Source of the DNA: Aliidiomarina indica
GTDB lineage: Bacteria; Pseudomonadota; Gammaproteobacteria; Enterobacterales; Alteromonadaceae
Assembly: GCF_015354615.1 (NCBI RefSeq)
Contig: NZ_JACAVQ010000001.1
Span: forward strand, 310,001-374,000
Length of the DNA: 64,000 nt
Reading direction: 5' to 3'
Positions 6,973 through 18,458 of the stretch are shown in pieces. Below the pieces are notes generated by a model. The model had not been told where the DNA came from. It did no database searches and was given only the letters and a program-made list of their open reading frames with translations. The position numbers and the translations under genes were made by a program. How positions within the stretch are numbered: the stretch's first letter is position 1; each line of letters opens with the position of its first letter.

Positions 6973-7368
6973 TTAACTTCCCCAAATCGCTCTTCCTGCC
7001 ATCACAAAGCTCGCAACCATCCCGACGAGCCAACTGAGCGAGCGGATACTTGATTTGTTGTACCAGTAAAACAACAAATACAGAATTCGCGAGCCAATAA
7101 ATATCCAGCCGAGCATCACCGTAAGCGAGTCGACTGTTCCAAAGGTAACGGCCGTGAATACAGCACTTGCGTATATCAGCAAGGCTTCAAAGCTGTTGTA
7201 GTGAGCAGCGTTCGCGCGTTGGCCAAAGCCGGTAAGCTTCTGCTGCTGAACGCGAGGGTAGCGATTATCGTATCCGCCGGGTTCGCGATTCATAGCAAAT
7301 ACAAGTGGCGCTTTCGCCAAGAACGGCAACAACATGGCGACAAATAGTGTGGTAAATAACATGCTCAT
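6973..7368 (-). CDS. MAPEG family membrane protein
   Basis: A 131-residue protein with four hydrophobic helices and the MAPEG signature between TM1 and TM2: YPRVQQQKLTGFGQRANAAH followed by NSFEAL. MAPEG proteins (membrane-associated proteins in eicosanoid and glutathione metabolism) include microsomal glutathione transferases; bacterial members of this subgroup are mostly uncharacterised. It is a single gene, convergent with the lipoprotein operon, and may use glutathione, which cannot be confirmed from the sequence. Confidence 0.85.
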   Translation of the reverse strand: MSMLFTTLFVAMLLPFLAKAPLVFAMNREPGGYDNRYPRVQQQKLTGFGQRANAAHYNSFEALLIYASAVFTAVTFGTVDSLTVMLGWIFIGSRILYLLFYWYNKSSIRSLSWLVGMVASFVMAGRAIWGS

Positions 7369-7472
7369 TCTCGTGCCCCTAATATGTGGCTTATTGTTCT
7401 TATCGCATCAATGATGTGACCTCTTCTTATATCCATTTATAGGCGAAAAAGTTCAGTGCCGTGGGGAATATA

Positions 7473-7510
7473 ATAAAAAACGCCCCACGCAATGAAGTTA
7501 ACGTGGGGCG
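7473..7510 (-). terminator. Terminator of the TonB-receptor gene
   Basis: On the minus strand: CGCCCCACG, a 12-base loop, CGTGGGGCG, then a run of six U's (7480-7475). It begins 37 bases after the receptor stop codon. Confidence 0.85.
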
Positions 7511-7546
7511 CCAAGGAGAAAAGATTCTCGTTTGTGAGCGTGCTAA

Positions 7547-9637
7547 TTAGAAACGGTAACGAAAGCCAATTTCAAAAGAGCGCTCTGGGCCAACATAAAT
7601 TCCCTGACGGAGACCCGAAATGTAGCGTTCATCGGTTAGGTTTTTAATGGAACCAAATACGCTGAAGCCATCGTTAACTTGATACTGTGCCATTAAATCA
7701 AGCACTGTGTATGAAGGGAGTAATCCACTCCAAATACCACCGGCAGCGCCAGTTGGAATTTGTTCAACGTTGTCGGGTGTACCAAACTGCTCGCCGCGAT
7801 AGTGGGCGGTAAGACTTGTAGTTAACCGATCATACCGGTGGGTTAATGCCACATTCGCCATCCATTCTGGTGCGTAAGGCAAACGGTTGCCACGGAATTC
7901 TCCTGATTTAAACTCAGACGTTGGAATCCATGTGGCGTTTGAGTCTAGGCTGAAACCGCCTCCGAGCACATAACCCAAGGCAAATTCCATTCCGTAGTGT
8001 TCCGTTTTACCCGCGTTTGATTGGGATAGGTTAGGATCACTGTTGCCGGTAACCACTTGGTTGCTGAAATCCATATAGAAGGCGGCTACTTCATAGGTCA
8101 TATCGCCTTTGCGGCCACGTACACCGATTTCATAGTTAATTGCGCGTTCGCCATCTAATTGCTGATCGGTTAAACCATCGAGAGCCACGCCATTGGAAGC
8201 CGGGGAAAATGCCCGGTATACACCGCCATAAAGTTCAGCGCCGGCGCTTAGCTCATAAGTGGCCCCAATACCCGGTAACACTTCAGTATTTGTGGTTTTT
8301 GCCGATGCATTGTTTTGTGTGAGCACCACGCGCTCTTGCTGATACGATTCAATACGCACACCAGGAGTAACGGCTAAACGATCGGTGATATACATTCGAC
8401 TTTGCACATAGGCAGCGTAACTTTCAGCAGAGTCTACGATATGACGGTCATTCGTACCTGTGCGATCGGCATCGCGGGTTGCTCGAATGCGGCGATCGTC
8501 GCTTTCTTCTTGCATATAGCGTAAACCAAGCTCGCTGTTAGCATCAAAGCCAAACAGATCATGATGTACATTCAAACGAGTTTCGATACCAAAACGCTCA
8601 AAAGAACGGTTGTTTCCGGTCAGAGCGTCGGTGTATACCCAACGTCCGGCTTGGTTTGACGCTGCTGTATCGACGTTATAGCGCCAGTAATCGCGGCTTA
8701 CATCGCTCCAATAGAGCAAGGTTTTTAAGGTGGTGTTTGGCGAGACAAGCCACTCGTGATTAAGGTCAAAAGACACACGATCTTGTAAGTAGTAGTCGTC
8801 AGGTGCTGGGTTATAGGTTGCGCCGGCTAAATAGTCGTCGAGAAGCAAACCACGGTAGGAAATGTTTGCGTCGTTTTCATACCACGAGAATTTTACCCCC
8901 ACGCGGTGATCAGGACTAAGCGACATGCCCGCTTTAACCATCAGGTCAGTCATGTCATAGGCTTTATCCATAAAGCCATCGCTGCGTGCATGAGACAGCA
9001 CGACACCAGCAAATGCATCTGAGTTATCGCTATGCTTGCCCGCTTCGACGTTTACTTCACGCATATTAAACGAGCCAACGCGACCGGTAAGCAAAACACC
9101 GTGATCGGGCGTTTTCGTTTGATAATTCACCACGCCACCAATGGTGGATGGGCCGTAGCGCAACGATGCGGAGCCCTTGAGGATTTCAACCCGCTCAACG
9201 CGCTGAATGCGTGGGTTGAAGTAACGGTCATTGCCGATGAATAGTCCGGGCGCGACCGGTACACCATCTTCTAAGACCAAGGATTTACTCTCGCTGGCCG
9301 ACAGCCCGCGAATACCGAAGTTCGATACAATGGAGGTTTCTTCTTCGCCTTTAATATTAATGCCGGGAACGCGGCGTAGAACGTCTTCAGTCGATAATGG
9401 TTGAAGTTGTTCGATGTAGTCACGGTCTAAAACCACGACGGTGCCGGTTTCGTCGTGACGATGGGCATTGCGGGTACCAAAAACACGAATCACTTCAATG
9501 CGCGGTGCAGACACTGAACGCTCTGTTGCATTGGTTTCTTGGTCAGTATCTTCCTCTGCCATGATACTGGCTGGAAGCAGGGCCATGGCAATGGCAGTTG
9601 CGAGTAAAGAAGGGCGCAAAAATGGGCTAGCTGACAT
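7547..9637 (-). CDS. TonB-dependent outer-membrane receptor, probable iron/siderophore uptake (FecA-like)
   Basis: A 696-residue protein with a signal peptide (to about residue 27, ASIMAEE), a TonB-box-like stretch (IEVIRVFGTR), an N-terminal plug (DVLRRVPGINIKGE, FGIRGLSASESK, VERVEILKGSASLRYG, TIGGVVNYQTKTP) and a 22-strand-type barrel ending in an aromatic residue (GFRYRF). The plug pattern with GNDRYFNPRIQRVERVE is typical of FecA-type receptors. Tandem Fur-like boxes lie 130-180 bases upstream, so iron-repressed expression is likely. No inner-membrane transporter genes are adjacent. The ligand (ferric citrate or a siderophore) cannot be decided. Confidence 0.9.
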   Translation of the reverse strand: MSASPFLRPSLLATAIAMALLPASIMAEEDTDQETNATERSVSAPRIEVIRVFGTRNAHRHDETGTVVVLDRDYIEQLQPLSTEDVLRRVPGINIKGEEETSIVSNFGIRGLSASESKSLVLEDGVPVAPGLFIGNDRYFNPRIQRVERVEILKGSASLRYGPSTIGGVVNYQTKTPDHGVLLTGRVGSFNMREVNVEAGKHSDNSDAFAGVVLSHARSDGFMDKAYDMTDLMVKAGMSLSPDHRVGVKFSWYENDANISYRGLLLDDYLAGATYNPAPDDYYLQDRVSFDLNHEWLVSPNTTLKTLLYWSDVSRDYWRYNVDTAASNQAGRWVYTDALTGNNRSFERFGIETRLNVHHDLFGFDANSELGLRYMQEESDDRRIRATRDADRTGTNDRHIVDSAESYAAYVQSRMYITDRLAVTPGVRIESYQQERVVLTQNNASAKTTNTEVLPGIGATYELSAGAELYGGVYRAFSPASNGVALDGLTDQQLDGERAINYEIGVRGRKGDMTYEVAAFYMDFSNQVVTGNSDPNLSQSNAGKTEHYGMEFALGYVLGGGFSLDSNATWIPTSEFKSGEFRGNRLPYAPEWMANVALTHRYDRLTTSLTAHYRGEQFGTPDNVEQIPTGAAGGIWSGLLPSYTVLDLMAQYQVNDGFSVFGSIKNLTDERYISGLRQGIYVGPERSFEIGFRYRF

Positions 9638-9771
9638 AAATACTCCGTTTGAATCACGTCTAACGCAGGTGAGGGTTGTGCAATAAACCTGCTTATTTTT
9701 AGCTCTACGAATGTTGGTTGCTGCGGCAACCTAATCAGTGTTGTTCCAGAACGGTGTGAATGTTAAATGCA

Positions 9772-9790
9772 AATGAGAATGATTGTCAAT
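9772..9790. promoter_or_regulatory. Fur-like box 1
   Basis: AATGAGAATGATTGTCAAT resembles the 19-bp Fur consensus GATAATGATAATCATTATC, keeping the GAGAATGAT half and the TCA of the other half. It lies between the divergent TonB-receptor and katG genes, closer to the receptor. Confidence 0.65.
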
Positions 9791-9794
9791 AGCA

Positions 9795-9813
9795 AATGAT
9801 AATCTTTCTCATT
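9795..9813. promoter_or_regulatory. Fur-like box 2
   Basis: AATGATAATCTTTCTCATT is a near-palindrome around one central base and matches the Fur consensus in both halves. Box centres are 23 bp apart, a spacing that would allow adjacent Fur dimers. The rest of the 394-base divergent region (9638-10031) shows no other assigned element. Confidence 0.7.
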
Positions 9814-9962
9814 TGGGCTGAATCCCTTTGTTTGTCGGTTGTTGCACGCACTTTTGGCTTGCTGATTTACGCAACATATTGTTTTCAATTTATAAAACCG
9901 TTTAGCGCAACCTATTTAGTCGATTTGTACATGGTAGGTTCGGTTGCTATACCTATGAATGA

Positions 9963-12233
<2,271 letters not shown>

Positions 12234-12257
12234 TCGTTATTTTCATTGCTCAGAATT

Positions 12258-12285
12258 AAAAAGCGCTCTTCGGAGCGCTTTTTTT
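12258..12285 (+). terminator. katG terminator
   Basis: GCGCTC-TTCG-GAGCGC with an A-run before and seven T's after, 25 bases downstream of the katG stop. Confidence 0.92.
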
Positions 12286-12387
12286 GCGCCCAAACCAGTG
12301 CTAATTTCGTTGCGAAGATGCTTTATATTCTGATATATCTTGTCTACAAAATAATTAAAACCTGCGTTTGAACAACGCCTGATAGTC

Positions 12388-14211
12388 ATGCCAACAAATT
12401 CAATGTCTCATACTCATCGGCTCTTCGATATTGTTAAAGCGATCGCTCGGTTTATTCCGCGTCTTCCTACTTTCCTGTTGGCAAATATTCGACTTAAGCG
12501 AGCACGCGGCTCCGATATCGGCTCAACTGGATTGTCGTTGCAGCAGGTCGCTCAACGCTATCCTGAACGGACTTTTCTAAAGTTTGAAGGGGTTACGTAT
12601 AGCTATGCTGAATTTAACCGTTGGGTTAATCAGCTGGCACACGCGTTTGCGAGCCAAGGTGTTGGGCGCGGCGATTGCGTGGCGCTCATGTTTGAGAATT
12701 CGCCAGAGCAGCTTGCGTGTGTATTTGCGGTGAATAAATTGGGCGCCACTGCCGGCATGATGAATTACAAACAGCGTGACTCCGTTTTAGCGCACAGTAT
12801 TTCGATTATTCAACCTAAGCTTTTTGTGGTGGGGGACGATTGCGCCGATGCCTTGGCCAGCTTACCTAACTTACCTAACAACTTGCTTGATGGTGTGCCC
12901 TGTCTTTCCATGGAATCGAGCCCGAGTCCAGGCTGGTTAGATTTAACGGCACTTGCCGGTAATATGCCCGATAGCAATCTAGCAGTAACCGAAACCATTC
13001 AGCTTCAAGAAACCTGTTTTTACGTGTTTACTTCCGGCACAACAGGTATGCCTAAATCTGCCGCGATGACCCATTTACGTTGGTATAAAGCAGGTATTGG
13101 CTTTGGTCGCATGGCCTTGCGTTTAAGAGCTGACGATGTCCATTATTGTTGTTTACCTTTGTATCACAATACTGCGCTATCGGCGTCGTTAAGTACGGTG
13201 ATTGCAACTGCAAGTACCTTGGCGCTGGCAAGACGTTTTCGCGTGAGCGAGTTTTGGCAAGACATTCGGGAGCATGGAGCAACGAGCTTTGTGTATATAG
13301 GTGAGCTCTGTCGGTACTTGCTTAATCAACCTGTCGCCCCTGACGATAAGGCCCACCAAGTTCGGGCCGTATTAGGCAATGGGTTACGCGCAGAAGTGTG
13401 GGATAGGTTTCAGAACCGATTTGGGATTCCGTACATCTATGAGCTATATGGTGCCAGTGAAGGCAATATTGGCTTTGTGAATGTGTTTAACTTAAAACGG
13501 ACGGTTGGATTTTCGCCGATGCGTTTTGCCGTTGTTCGTTTTGATTACGAAAAAGAGCAACCTATTGTGGATACCCGTGGCTTTATGCTACGGGTACAGA
13601 AAGGCGACGTTGGATTACTGCTGGCTGAAATAAGTAAGAATACGCCGTTTGATGGCTACACTAATAATCAGGACGCGTCGTCCGCCAAGGTGCTGCGAGG
13701 CGTATTTAAGCCTGGTGATGCTTGGTTTCATACAGGCGATTTGGTGCGTGATCAGGGATTTCGACATATCGCTTTTATTGACCGGGTGGGCGATACCTTT
13801 CGTTGGAAATCAGAAAATGTGGCCACTACCCAAGTGGAGGCAGAAATTCAAACCCTTCAGGAAATTAATGAAGCGGTGGTTTACGGGGTACAAGTTCCCC
13901 ATACCGAAGGAAGGGCGGGCATGGTGTCTTTAAGCATCCGCCAAGGACTCGAATTCGACCCCGTGCAGTTTTACCGTAATTTGAAAGACAGGCTACCGGA
14001 TTATGCGATCCCATTGTTCGTGCGCTTGCGACAAGGCTACCACGATACAACTGCGACTTTGAAAATTAAAAAGACGGAGTTGAAGCAACAAGGTTTTCGA
14101 ATTCAAGACGGCCAAGAGCCCATCTACGTGTTAGTGAATCGAGAGCAGGGATACCAACCTTTAGATGCGGGCATTCTCGAACGTATTCAGGACGGTGAGC
14201 TGCGCTTTTGA
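12388..14211 (+). CDS. Long-chain acyl-CoA synthetase, FATP/FadD6-like
   Basis: A 607-residue AMP-forming synthetase that activates fatty acids with ATP and CoA. The P-loop-like motif FVFTSGTTGMPKSA-type sequence (YVFTSGTTGMPKS, about residue 211), the YELYGASEGNIGF stretch, TGDLVRDQGF with the conserved Asp, and the final TLKIKKTELKQQGF Lys-containing segment are all present. The YGASEGN form and the N-terminal hydrophobic region are typical of the very-long-chain/FATP branch rather than enteric FadD. The ATG at 12388 has no clear ribosome-binding site; ATG 12403 is an alternative. It stands alone after the katG terminator. Confidence 0.9.
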   Translation: MPTNSMSHTHRLFDIVKAIARFIPRLPTFLLANIRLKRARGSDIGSTGLSLQQVAQRYPERTFLKFEGVTYSYAEFNRWVNQLAHAFASQGVGRGDCVALMFENSPEQLACVFAVNKLGATAGMMNYKQRDSVLAHSISIIQPKLFVVGDDCADALASLPNLPNNLLDGVPCLSMESSPSPGWLDLTALAGNMPDSNLAVTETIQLQETCFYVFTSGTTGMPKSAAMTHLRWYKAGIGFGRMALRLRADDVHYCCLPLYHNTALSASLSTVIATASTLALARRFRVSEFWQDIREHGATSFVYIGELCRYLLNQPVAPDDKAHQVRAVLGNGLRAEVWDRFQNRFGIPYIYELYGASEGNIGFVNVFNLKRTVGFSPMRFAVVRFDYEKEQPIVDTRGFMLRVQKGDVGLLLAEISKNTPFDGYTNNQDASSAKVLRGVFKPGDAWFHTGDLVRDQGFRHIAFIDRVGDTFRWKSENVATTQVEAEIQTLQEINEAVVYGVQVPHTEGRAGMVSLSIRQGLEFDPVQFYRNLKDRLPDYAIPLFVRLRQGYHDTTATLKIKKTELKQQGFRIQDGQEPIYVLVNREQGYQPLDAGILERIQDGELRF

Positions 14212-14327
14212 TTTTGTTATATATTTTTGTATTCCCGTTGTTTTTTCAAAGTATTTACGGCGTTCAGGCTGACATTTATGGTCCTATGGTCTACTTTTAA
14301 AAGTGACAATTAACATGGAGATCTGTC

Positions 14328-14687
14328 ATGAACAAATCTATTGTTTTAGGTACATCCCTCATTTTGTCTTCGGTTATCTTAAATCCAGCAGTGATGTCGA
14401 CTGCCAATGCGGATATCGTAGCCACCCATGAGGTCGTTGCAGAGCAACAGTCGGGCTTAAATCGAGCTCAATTGACGGAACAGTTGCAACGTGAAGACGT
14501 GCGTGAACAGCTCGTGCGCTTCGGGGTTGATCCAGAAGAGGCGATTGCTCGAGTCGCATCGATGACTGATCAGGAAGTGATGGAACTCACTGCAGGAATT
14601 GAACAAATGCCAGCAGGTGCTGGTGTCAGCGTGAGTGTCAGCGTTATTTTGATCGCCATTCTTATTTGGCTTATATTCTTCCGTTAA
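14328..14687 (+). CDS. PA2779 family exported protein
   Basis: A 119-residue protein with a signal peptide (cleavage near TANADI), a central helical part (REQLVRFGVDPEEAIARVASMT) and a C-terminal transmembrane helix ending LIWLIFFR. This is the architecture of the PA2779 family, whose gene is regularly followed by a PA2778-type cysteine peptidase, as here. The pair's function is not established. GGAGATCTGTC precedes the ATG. A terminator lies between it and the peptidase gene, so the downstream gene may be expressed at a lower level by read-through. Confidence 0.88.
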   Translation: MNKSIVLGTSLILSSVILNPAVMSTANADIVATHEVVAEQQSGLNRAQLTEQLQREDVREQLVRFGVDPEEAIARVASMTDQEVMELTAGIEQMPAGAGVSVSVSVILIAILIWLIFFR

Positions 14688-14700
14688 TAGAAACTCCATA

Positions 14701-14731
14701 AACGCCCGGTATTGTTTCCGGGCGTTTTTTT
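14701..14731 (+). terminator. Terminator between PA2779 and PA2778 family genes
   Basis: AACGCCCGG, eight-base loop, CCGGGCGTT and further T's, 13 bases after the PA2779-family stop codon. Confidence 0.85.
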
Positions 14732-14745
14732 ATGACCCTTTTGAG

Positions 14746-15699
14746 ATGGAATGGAGTGCTTGGGTGACTGCACGAATAATTCTAATTTTGGTGGTGTTGC
14801 TTGGATTAAATCATTTAACCGGGTGTGCCACCGCGCCGATGCAATACCGCTCACTAAATACGGCCGAACTCCAAGCCGTTGAACTTGTTGATACACCGTT
14901 TTTTCCGCAAGAGGCATATCAGTGTGGTCCTGCTGCACTTGCCACTGTGTTAGTGACTAGCGGTGTTGGTGAAGCGACCCCTGAAAATTTAAAACCTCAG
15001 GTTTACTTACCGGAGCGCGAGGGAAGTTTGCAGCCCGAGCTGCTCGGAGCGGCCCGCCGTGCTGATCGTATTCCTTATATCATTCAACCCCAGTTGTCGG
15101 CCCTGTTTGCAGAGGTTGAAGCAGGGCATCCTGTGCTTGTATTGCAAAATTTAGGAATTCCCCGCTGGCCTCGCTGGCATTACGCCGTGGTGATTGGGTT
15201 TGATCCCGTCCGGGAACAGGTAATCTTGCGCTCTGGGACAACAAAGCGAGAAATGATGTCGTTGCGACGATTTGAGCAAACCTGGCAATTCGGTTCTTAT
15301 TGGGGAATTGTGGTTACCGAGCCGGAAGCTATTCCAGTGACAGCAGAGCCTGTACGCTATCTGGCGGCGGTTTCGGCATTGGAGCAGCAACAACGCTTTG
15401 CTGCCGCCATTCGAGGCTATGAGGCCGCGCAGCGGCGTTGGCCGTCTGAATATACCCCGGCTTTCGGGTTGGGCAATATTGCCTACCAACAAGGCCGTTA
15501 TGCGGATGCCGAGATGCATTATTATCATGCCACCGAGTTAGCATCGGAAGAGCCGGCTGTATTCTTTAACTTAGCCTGGGCACTTCTTCGTCAAGGCAAG
15601 CGCGATGAAGCCATTCTTTCTGCAGAAATGGCGCAAATGTTAGCGCCTGAACATAGTCGCTATGGTGTAGCCGTCGCCTTAATTGAAAACGCTGAATAG
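14746..15699 (+). CDS. PA2778 family C39-like cysteine peptidase lipoprotein with TPR repeats
   Basis: A 317-residue protein: hydrophobic N-terminus with lipobox LTGC (Cys27), a papain-like C39-type domain with catalytic Cys in FPQEAYQCGPAALA (about residue 59) and His in WHYAVVIGFD (about 145), and C-terminal TPR units (RGYEAAQRRWPSEY, FGLGNIAYQQGRYADAEMHY, FFNLAWALLRQGKRDEAI). The usual substrates of C39 enzymes are double-glycine leader peptides, but none is seen nearby; the paired PA2779 protein is a candidate partner by context only. A terminator follows 20 bases after the stop. Confidence 0.9.
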   Translation: MEWSAWVTARIILILVVLLGLNHLTGCATAPMQYRSLNTAELQAVELVDTPFFPQEAYQCGPAALATVLVTSGVGEATPENLKPQVYLPEREGSLQPELLGAARRADRIPYIIQPQLSALFAEVEAGHPVLVLQNLGIPRWPRWHYAVVIGFDPVREQVILRSGTTKREMMSLRRFEQTWQFGSYWGIVVTEPEAIPVTAEPVRYLAAVSALEQQQRFAAAIRGYEAAQRRWPSEYTPAFGLGNIAYQQGRYADAEMHYYHATELASEEPAVFFNLAWALLRQGKRDEAILSAEMAQMLAPEHSRYGVAVALIENAE

Positions 15700-15718
15700 A
15701 CAGCGAAGCACACACAAG

Positions 15719-15746
15719 AACGCCAGCAATTGCTGGCGTTTTTTTT
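15719..15746 (+). terminator. Terminator after the PA2778 family gene
   Basis: A perfect 22-base palindrome AACGCCAGCAA-TTGCTGGCGTT followed by six more T's. Confidence 0.9.
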
Positions 15747-15759
15747 AGGCTTTGAGTTC

Positions 15760-17760
15760 TTAATGAGGGCGCAGCTCATGCAACAGCGAACGGCCGACCG
15801 CATGGGGTGGTGCGCTAATCCCTAAATAATCAGCCACGGTGGGTGCTACATCAATTTGACGACTGCGCGGAATACGATTGGGCTGAAAGCCGCCGCCCCA
15901 GGCACAGGTGACCGTTTGCATTAATGGCTCTGTCGATGCATGGGAATGTGTTGCCCATAGCCGAATCGGACCTGTTGCCGCATCAGCACTATGGCTGCGG
16001 CCACTACGATAGCCATGTGCCTCCGCCCAGTACACGTCACCACCGGCAGGCCCGCCAATCCCCAGTTCGGGGTGTTCGCTTGCCACATAGATACGGTCGA
16101 TCACAGACATTCCGTTGGCATCAACAACCGTACTTAGGGCGGCAACGATTTTTGCAACGACATCGTCTTTCTGTTCGGGTGGAACAATACCGCCGCGCCA
16201 ATCAGTTGTGTTCACGGTAATCCAGTTGCCGGTGTTCGATACCGCTTTGCTCCGGGTTAAATCGATCATGCCGTTGGCATCAAGGAACTGCAGACTCGCT
16301 TGTTGCAACAGAACATTGGGACGAAACTCCATCCAACTTGTACGCATGCCGTGATCACCGACTAAAAATAATGCGGCATTGTCACTGTCGGCAAGGTCCA
16401 TCAAGTGCTGCAGACGTATATTGACTAACTCCCAGGCGCGGCCGCGTAAATCATGGGCTTTCTCCGCAAACTCAGGATTAAATGCTGGATAGTTTTCGTA
16501 GGTGTACGCTTTAATGCTGTGATCGATAGAATCGCCAAGCGGGAAGTAATCGACAAGTAAATCAACGTTCTGTTCTTGCCAAAACCAGCTAGAGCCAAGA
16601 TTAAATAGCTTGGTTTCGAGCTCCGCGGTTTCTAAATACCGAGCTTCAGCAAGGCCATCGCCACCATTGTAAAAGGGCTTACCGAATTCGCCGCGCGAAT
16701 ACATGCGAGTCGAGGAGTTACCAAACCAGCCTTGTACGTAATCCTCATACGCTACTTGCGCGTCTGCGTGATTTACTTCGATGATGTGCATGGGTGGATG
16801 GAACAGCATGAAATCGCTGCCATCGGCCGCAACCTCGAATAAGCGGACACGCAAGAACAGGGTGCCCCGTTCGTGGCTCACTCGCAGCGGTTCGGAGAAA
16901 TGGCGGGCGAGCTCGCGATCGTTATAATCTGCTTGCTCCACGTCCGCCGCATAAGCGATCACGGCGCCTTGTGCATCGGGAACTGTATTTACGGCAATAT
17001 GATCATATTCATCGTTGCCGAATAAGGCCGCATAAAAGGTGCCTGCTTGGTTATTAAATGAAAAATAACGAGGGGCTACGTTAGATTCGAGCAATTCCAC
17101 CTGATTCCAGGGTATTTGTTCATCCCAATCGACATGGGCGGCGGTGAGCATTGCATCGCCTTGAATTTGATCATTGTAACCATTCATCACAATGACGTTA
17201 TCCTTGCTATAGCCATCGATCACGCGCTGGCGTGCCGCTTCGTTTTCTTCCGTGCGCTCCCCTACGGCTGATGGAAAGCCTGGCTTGCCGGGGGCTTGCG
17301 TTACATGGTGCCCACCCGCGGTTAAACCTTGGTAACCCGCCGTAATCCAAATGGGTTCTGCCGCAGAGTTATCCGGTGAATAACCTGAGGCAGAGGCGAG
17401 CACTGTGTGTTGATCTCGCGGCAACGGATGCACTGTGTTACCAGAAATATTGCTGATATTGCCGTAGGCACCTGTCCATAGAGCAGAGTGGCCTGCAGCT
17501 GTTAGGGAAGGAAAGGAAGGTTGCGTGCCTTCGCTACATGCGCCTTGATTAAACATATTATAAAACGCAGGCACTTGGGCCTCACTCAAGCTGTTTCGCA
17601 TAATCGTCTCATTGATAGAGTCAATGCTAACCAGAATAGCGCGGGGTTGTCCCTGATCCTGTTCAACGGTAAGGTCGGTTGATGTATCAGTACAGGCAAG
17701 AAGGGTGGTGGCTGCTACCGCAGTAACCAAAGAAGCGCGCAGACTATGTGTGTGTGCCAT
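15760..17760 (-). CDS. Alkaline phosphatase-superfamily lipoprotein (type I phosphodiesterase/nucleotide pyrophosphatase-like)
   Basis: A 666-residue protein with lipobox TTLLAC (Cys23). The alkaline phosphatase fold is recognisable from AILVSIDSINETI (first metal-binding Asp), PSFPSLTAAGHSALWTGAYG (nucleophile region; Thr/Ser), LVDYFPLGDSIDH (metal ligands Asp and His), LFLVGDHGMRTSW (Asp-His pair) and a late His in THSHAST. It should hydrolyse phosphodiesters or phosphonates outside the inner membrane. It is longer than typical ENPP-like bacterial enzymes because of an inserted beta-rich domain around residues 190-330. Single gene, divergent from a small lipoprotein gene. Substrate unknown. 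Confidence 0.85.
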   Translation of the reverse strand: MAHTHSLRASLVTAVAATTLLACTDTSTDLTVEQDQGQPRAILVSIDSINETIMRNSLSEAQVPAFYNMFNQGACSEGTQPSFPSLTAAGHSALWTGAYGNISNISGNTVHPLPRDQHTVLASASGYSPDNSAAEPIWITAGYQGLTAGGHHVTQAPGKPGFPSAVGERTEENEAARQRVIDGYSKDNVIVMNGYNDQIQGDAMLTAAHVDWDEQIPWNQVELLESNVAPRYFSFNNQAGTFYAALFGNDEYDHIAVNTVPDAQGAVIAYAADVEQADYNDRELARHFSEPLRVSHERGTLFLRVRLFEVAADGSDFMLFHPPMHIIEVNHADAQVAYEDYVQGWFGNSSTRMYSRGEFGKPFYNGGDGLAEARYLETAELETKLFNLGSSWFWQEQNVDLLVDYFPLGDSIDHSIKAYTYENYPAFNPEFAEKAHDLRGRAWELVNIRLQHLMDLADSDNAALFLVGDHGMRTSWMEFRPNVLLQQASLQFLDANGMIDLTRSKAVSNTGNWITVNTTDWRGGIVPPEQKDDVVAKIVAALSTVVDANGMSVIDRIYVASEHPELGIGGPAGGDVYWAEAHGYRSGRSHSADAATGPIRLWATHSHASTEPLMQTVTCAWGGGFQPNRIPRSRQIDVAPTVADYLGISAPPHAVGRSLLHELRPH

Positions 17761-18014
17761 ATTTCTCTTCCAATTTTTAATGTGCTTGAAAGGTATCAGA
17801 AAAATATGACAATTTCAGCACAGCCCCACTTTAAAGGCACCTCGGATCGCTCCATTAAGTGTGATTAAATGTAATCTTCATGATTATATTAAATTAATGT
17901 TGAATTTTATTTGTGTCTGATTTCTATAAAGTTTTAGTTTTTGTCTTTACATTTAACTTCTGTACCATCTGTGTATGGATCTCGCCAATAAAAACGCTAA
18001 TGGAGAACGCTCAA

Positions 18015-18392
18015 ATGCAGATAAAAAAGGTGAGTCGCTACACGCTGGTACTTGCTATCGTTTTTGCAACAAGCGCATGTACAGATTCGAATTTTAAATG
18101 TGGATCAGAGCCTGTCCGGGATCAAGTTCTTAAAGCGAGTAAAGACCGTTTTACCGCCCAGCTTCTGCGTGAATATTCGGAAGAGGAAATCGCGGATACT
18201 CGCGAGCTATTTGAGCGAGCGCGATCTGATGCGAGCCGTATTAAAATTTCTGGCACCCGGCAGATCAGAAGAAATTATCTTGAAGGCGAGTTGTTATGTG
18301 TTGCTACGGTGACAACCTCTCGAGACGCGAACCTCAATGTTTCTTACCTGATTAAGAAAGGCGAAGACAGTCTAAATGTCACGCTTAGATAA
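18015..18392 (+). CDS. Small hypothetical lipoprotein
   Basis: A 125-residue protein with lipobox TSAC (about Cys20) and a charged helical body (QLLREYSEEEIADTRELFER) followed by a beta-rich end (LLCVATVTTSRDANLNVSYLI). ATG 18015 is preferred because GGAG lies 9 bases upstream; the in-frame ATG at 18000 and further upstream codons lack such a site. The helical-then-beta arrangement around a Cys pair (Cys at about 28 and 95) suggests a small disulphide-stabilised domain. No known family is recognised. No close neighbour is on the same strand. Confidence 0.7.
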   Translation: MQIKKVSRYTLVLAIVFATSACTDSNFKCGSEPVRDQVLKASKDRFTAQLLREYSEEEIADTRELFERARSDASRIKISGTRQIRRNYLEGELLCVATVTTSRDANLNVSYLIKKGEDSLNVTLR

Positions 18393-18425
18393 CTTCAATT
18401 CTCCATAATTCGGCGTAAACGTATT

Positions 18426-18452
18426 AGGCCACCGGGAAATACTCGGTGGCCT
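18426..18452. terminator. Possible bidirectional terminator hairpin
   Basis: AGGCCACCG, nine-base loop, CGGTGGCCT between the convergent small lipoprotein and MscS-family genes. U-tracts are weak on both sides, so termination is inferred mainly from position. Confidence 0.45.
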
Positions 18453-18458
18453 TCTCCA

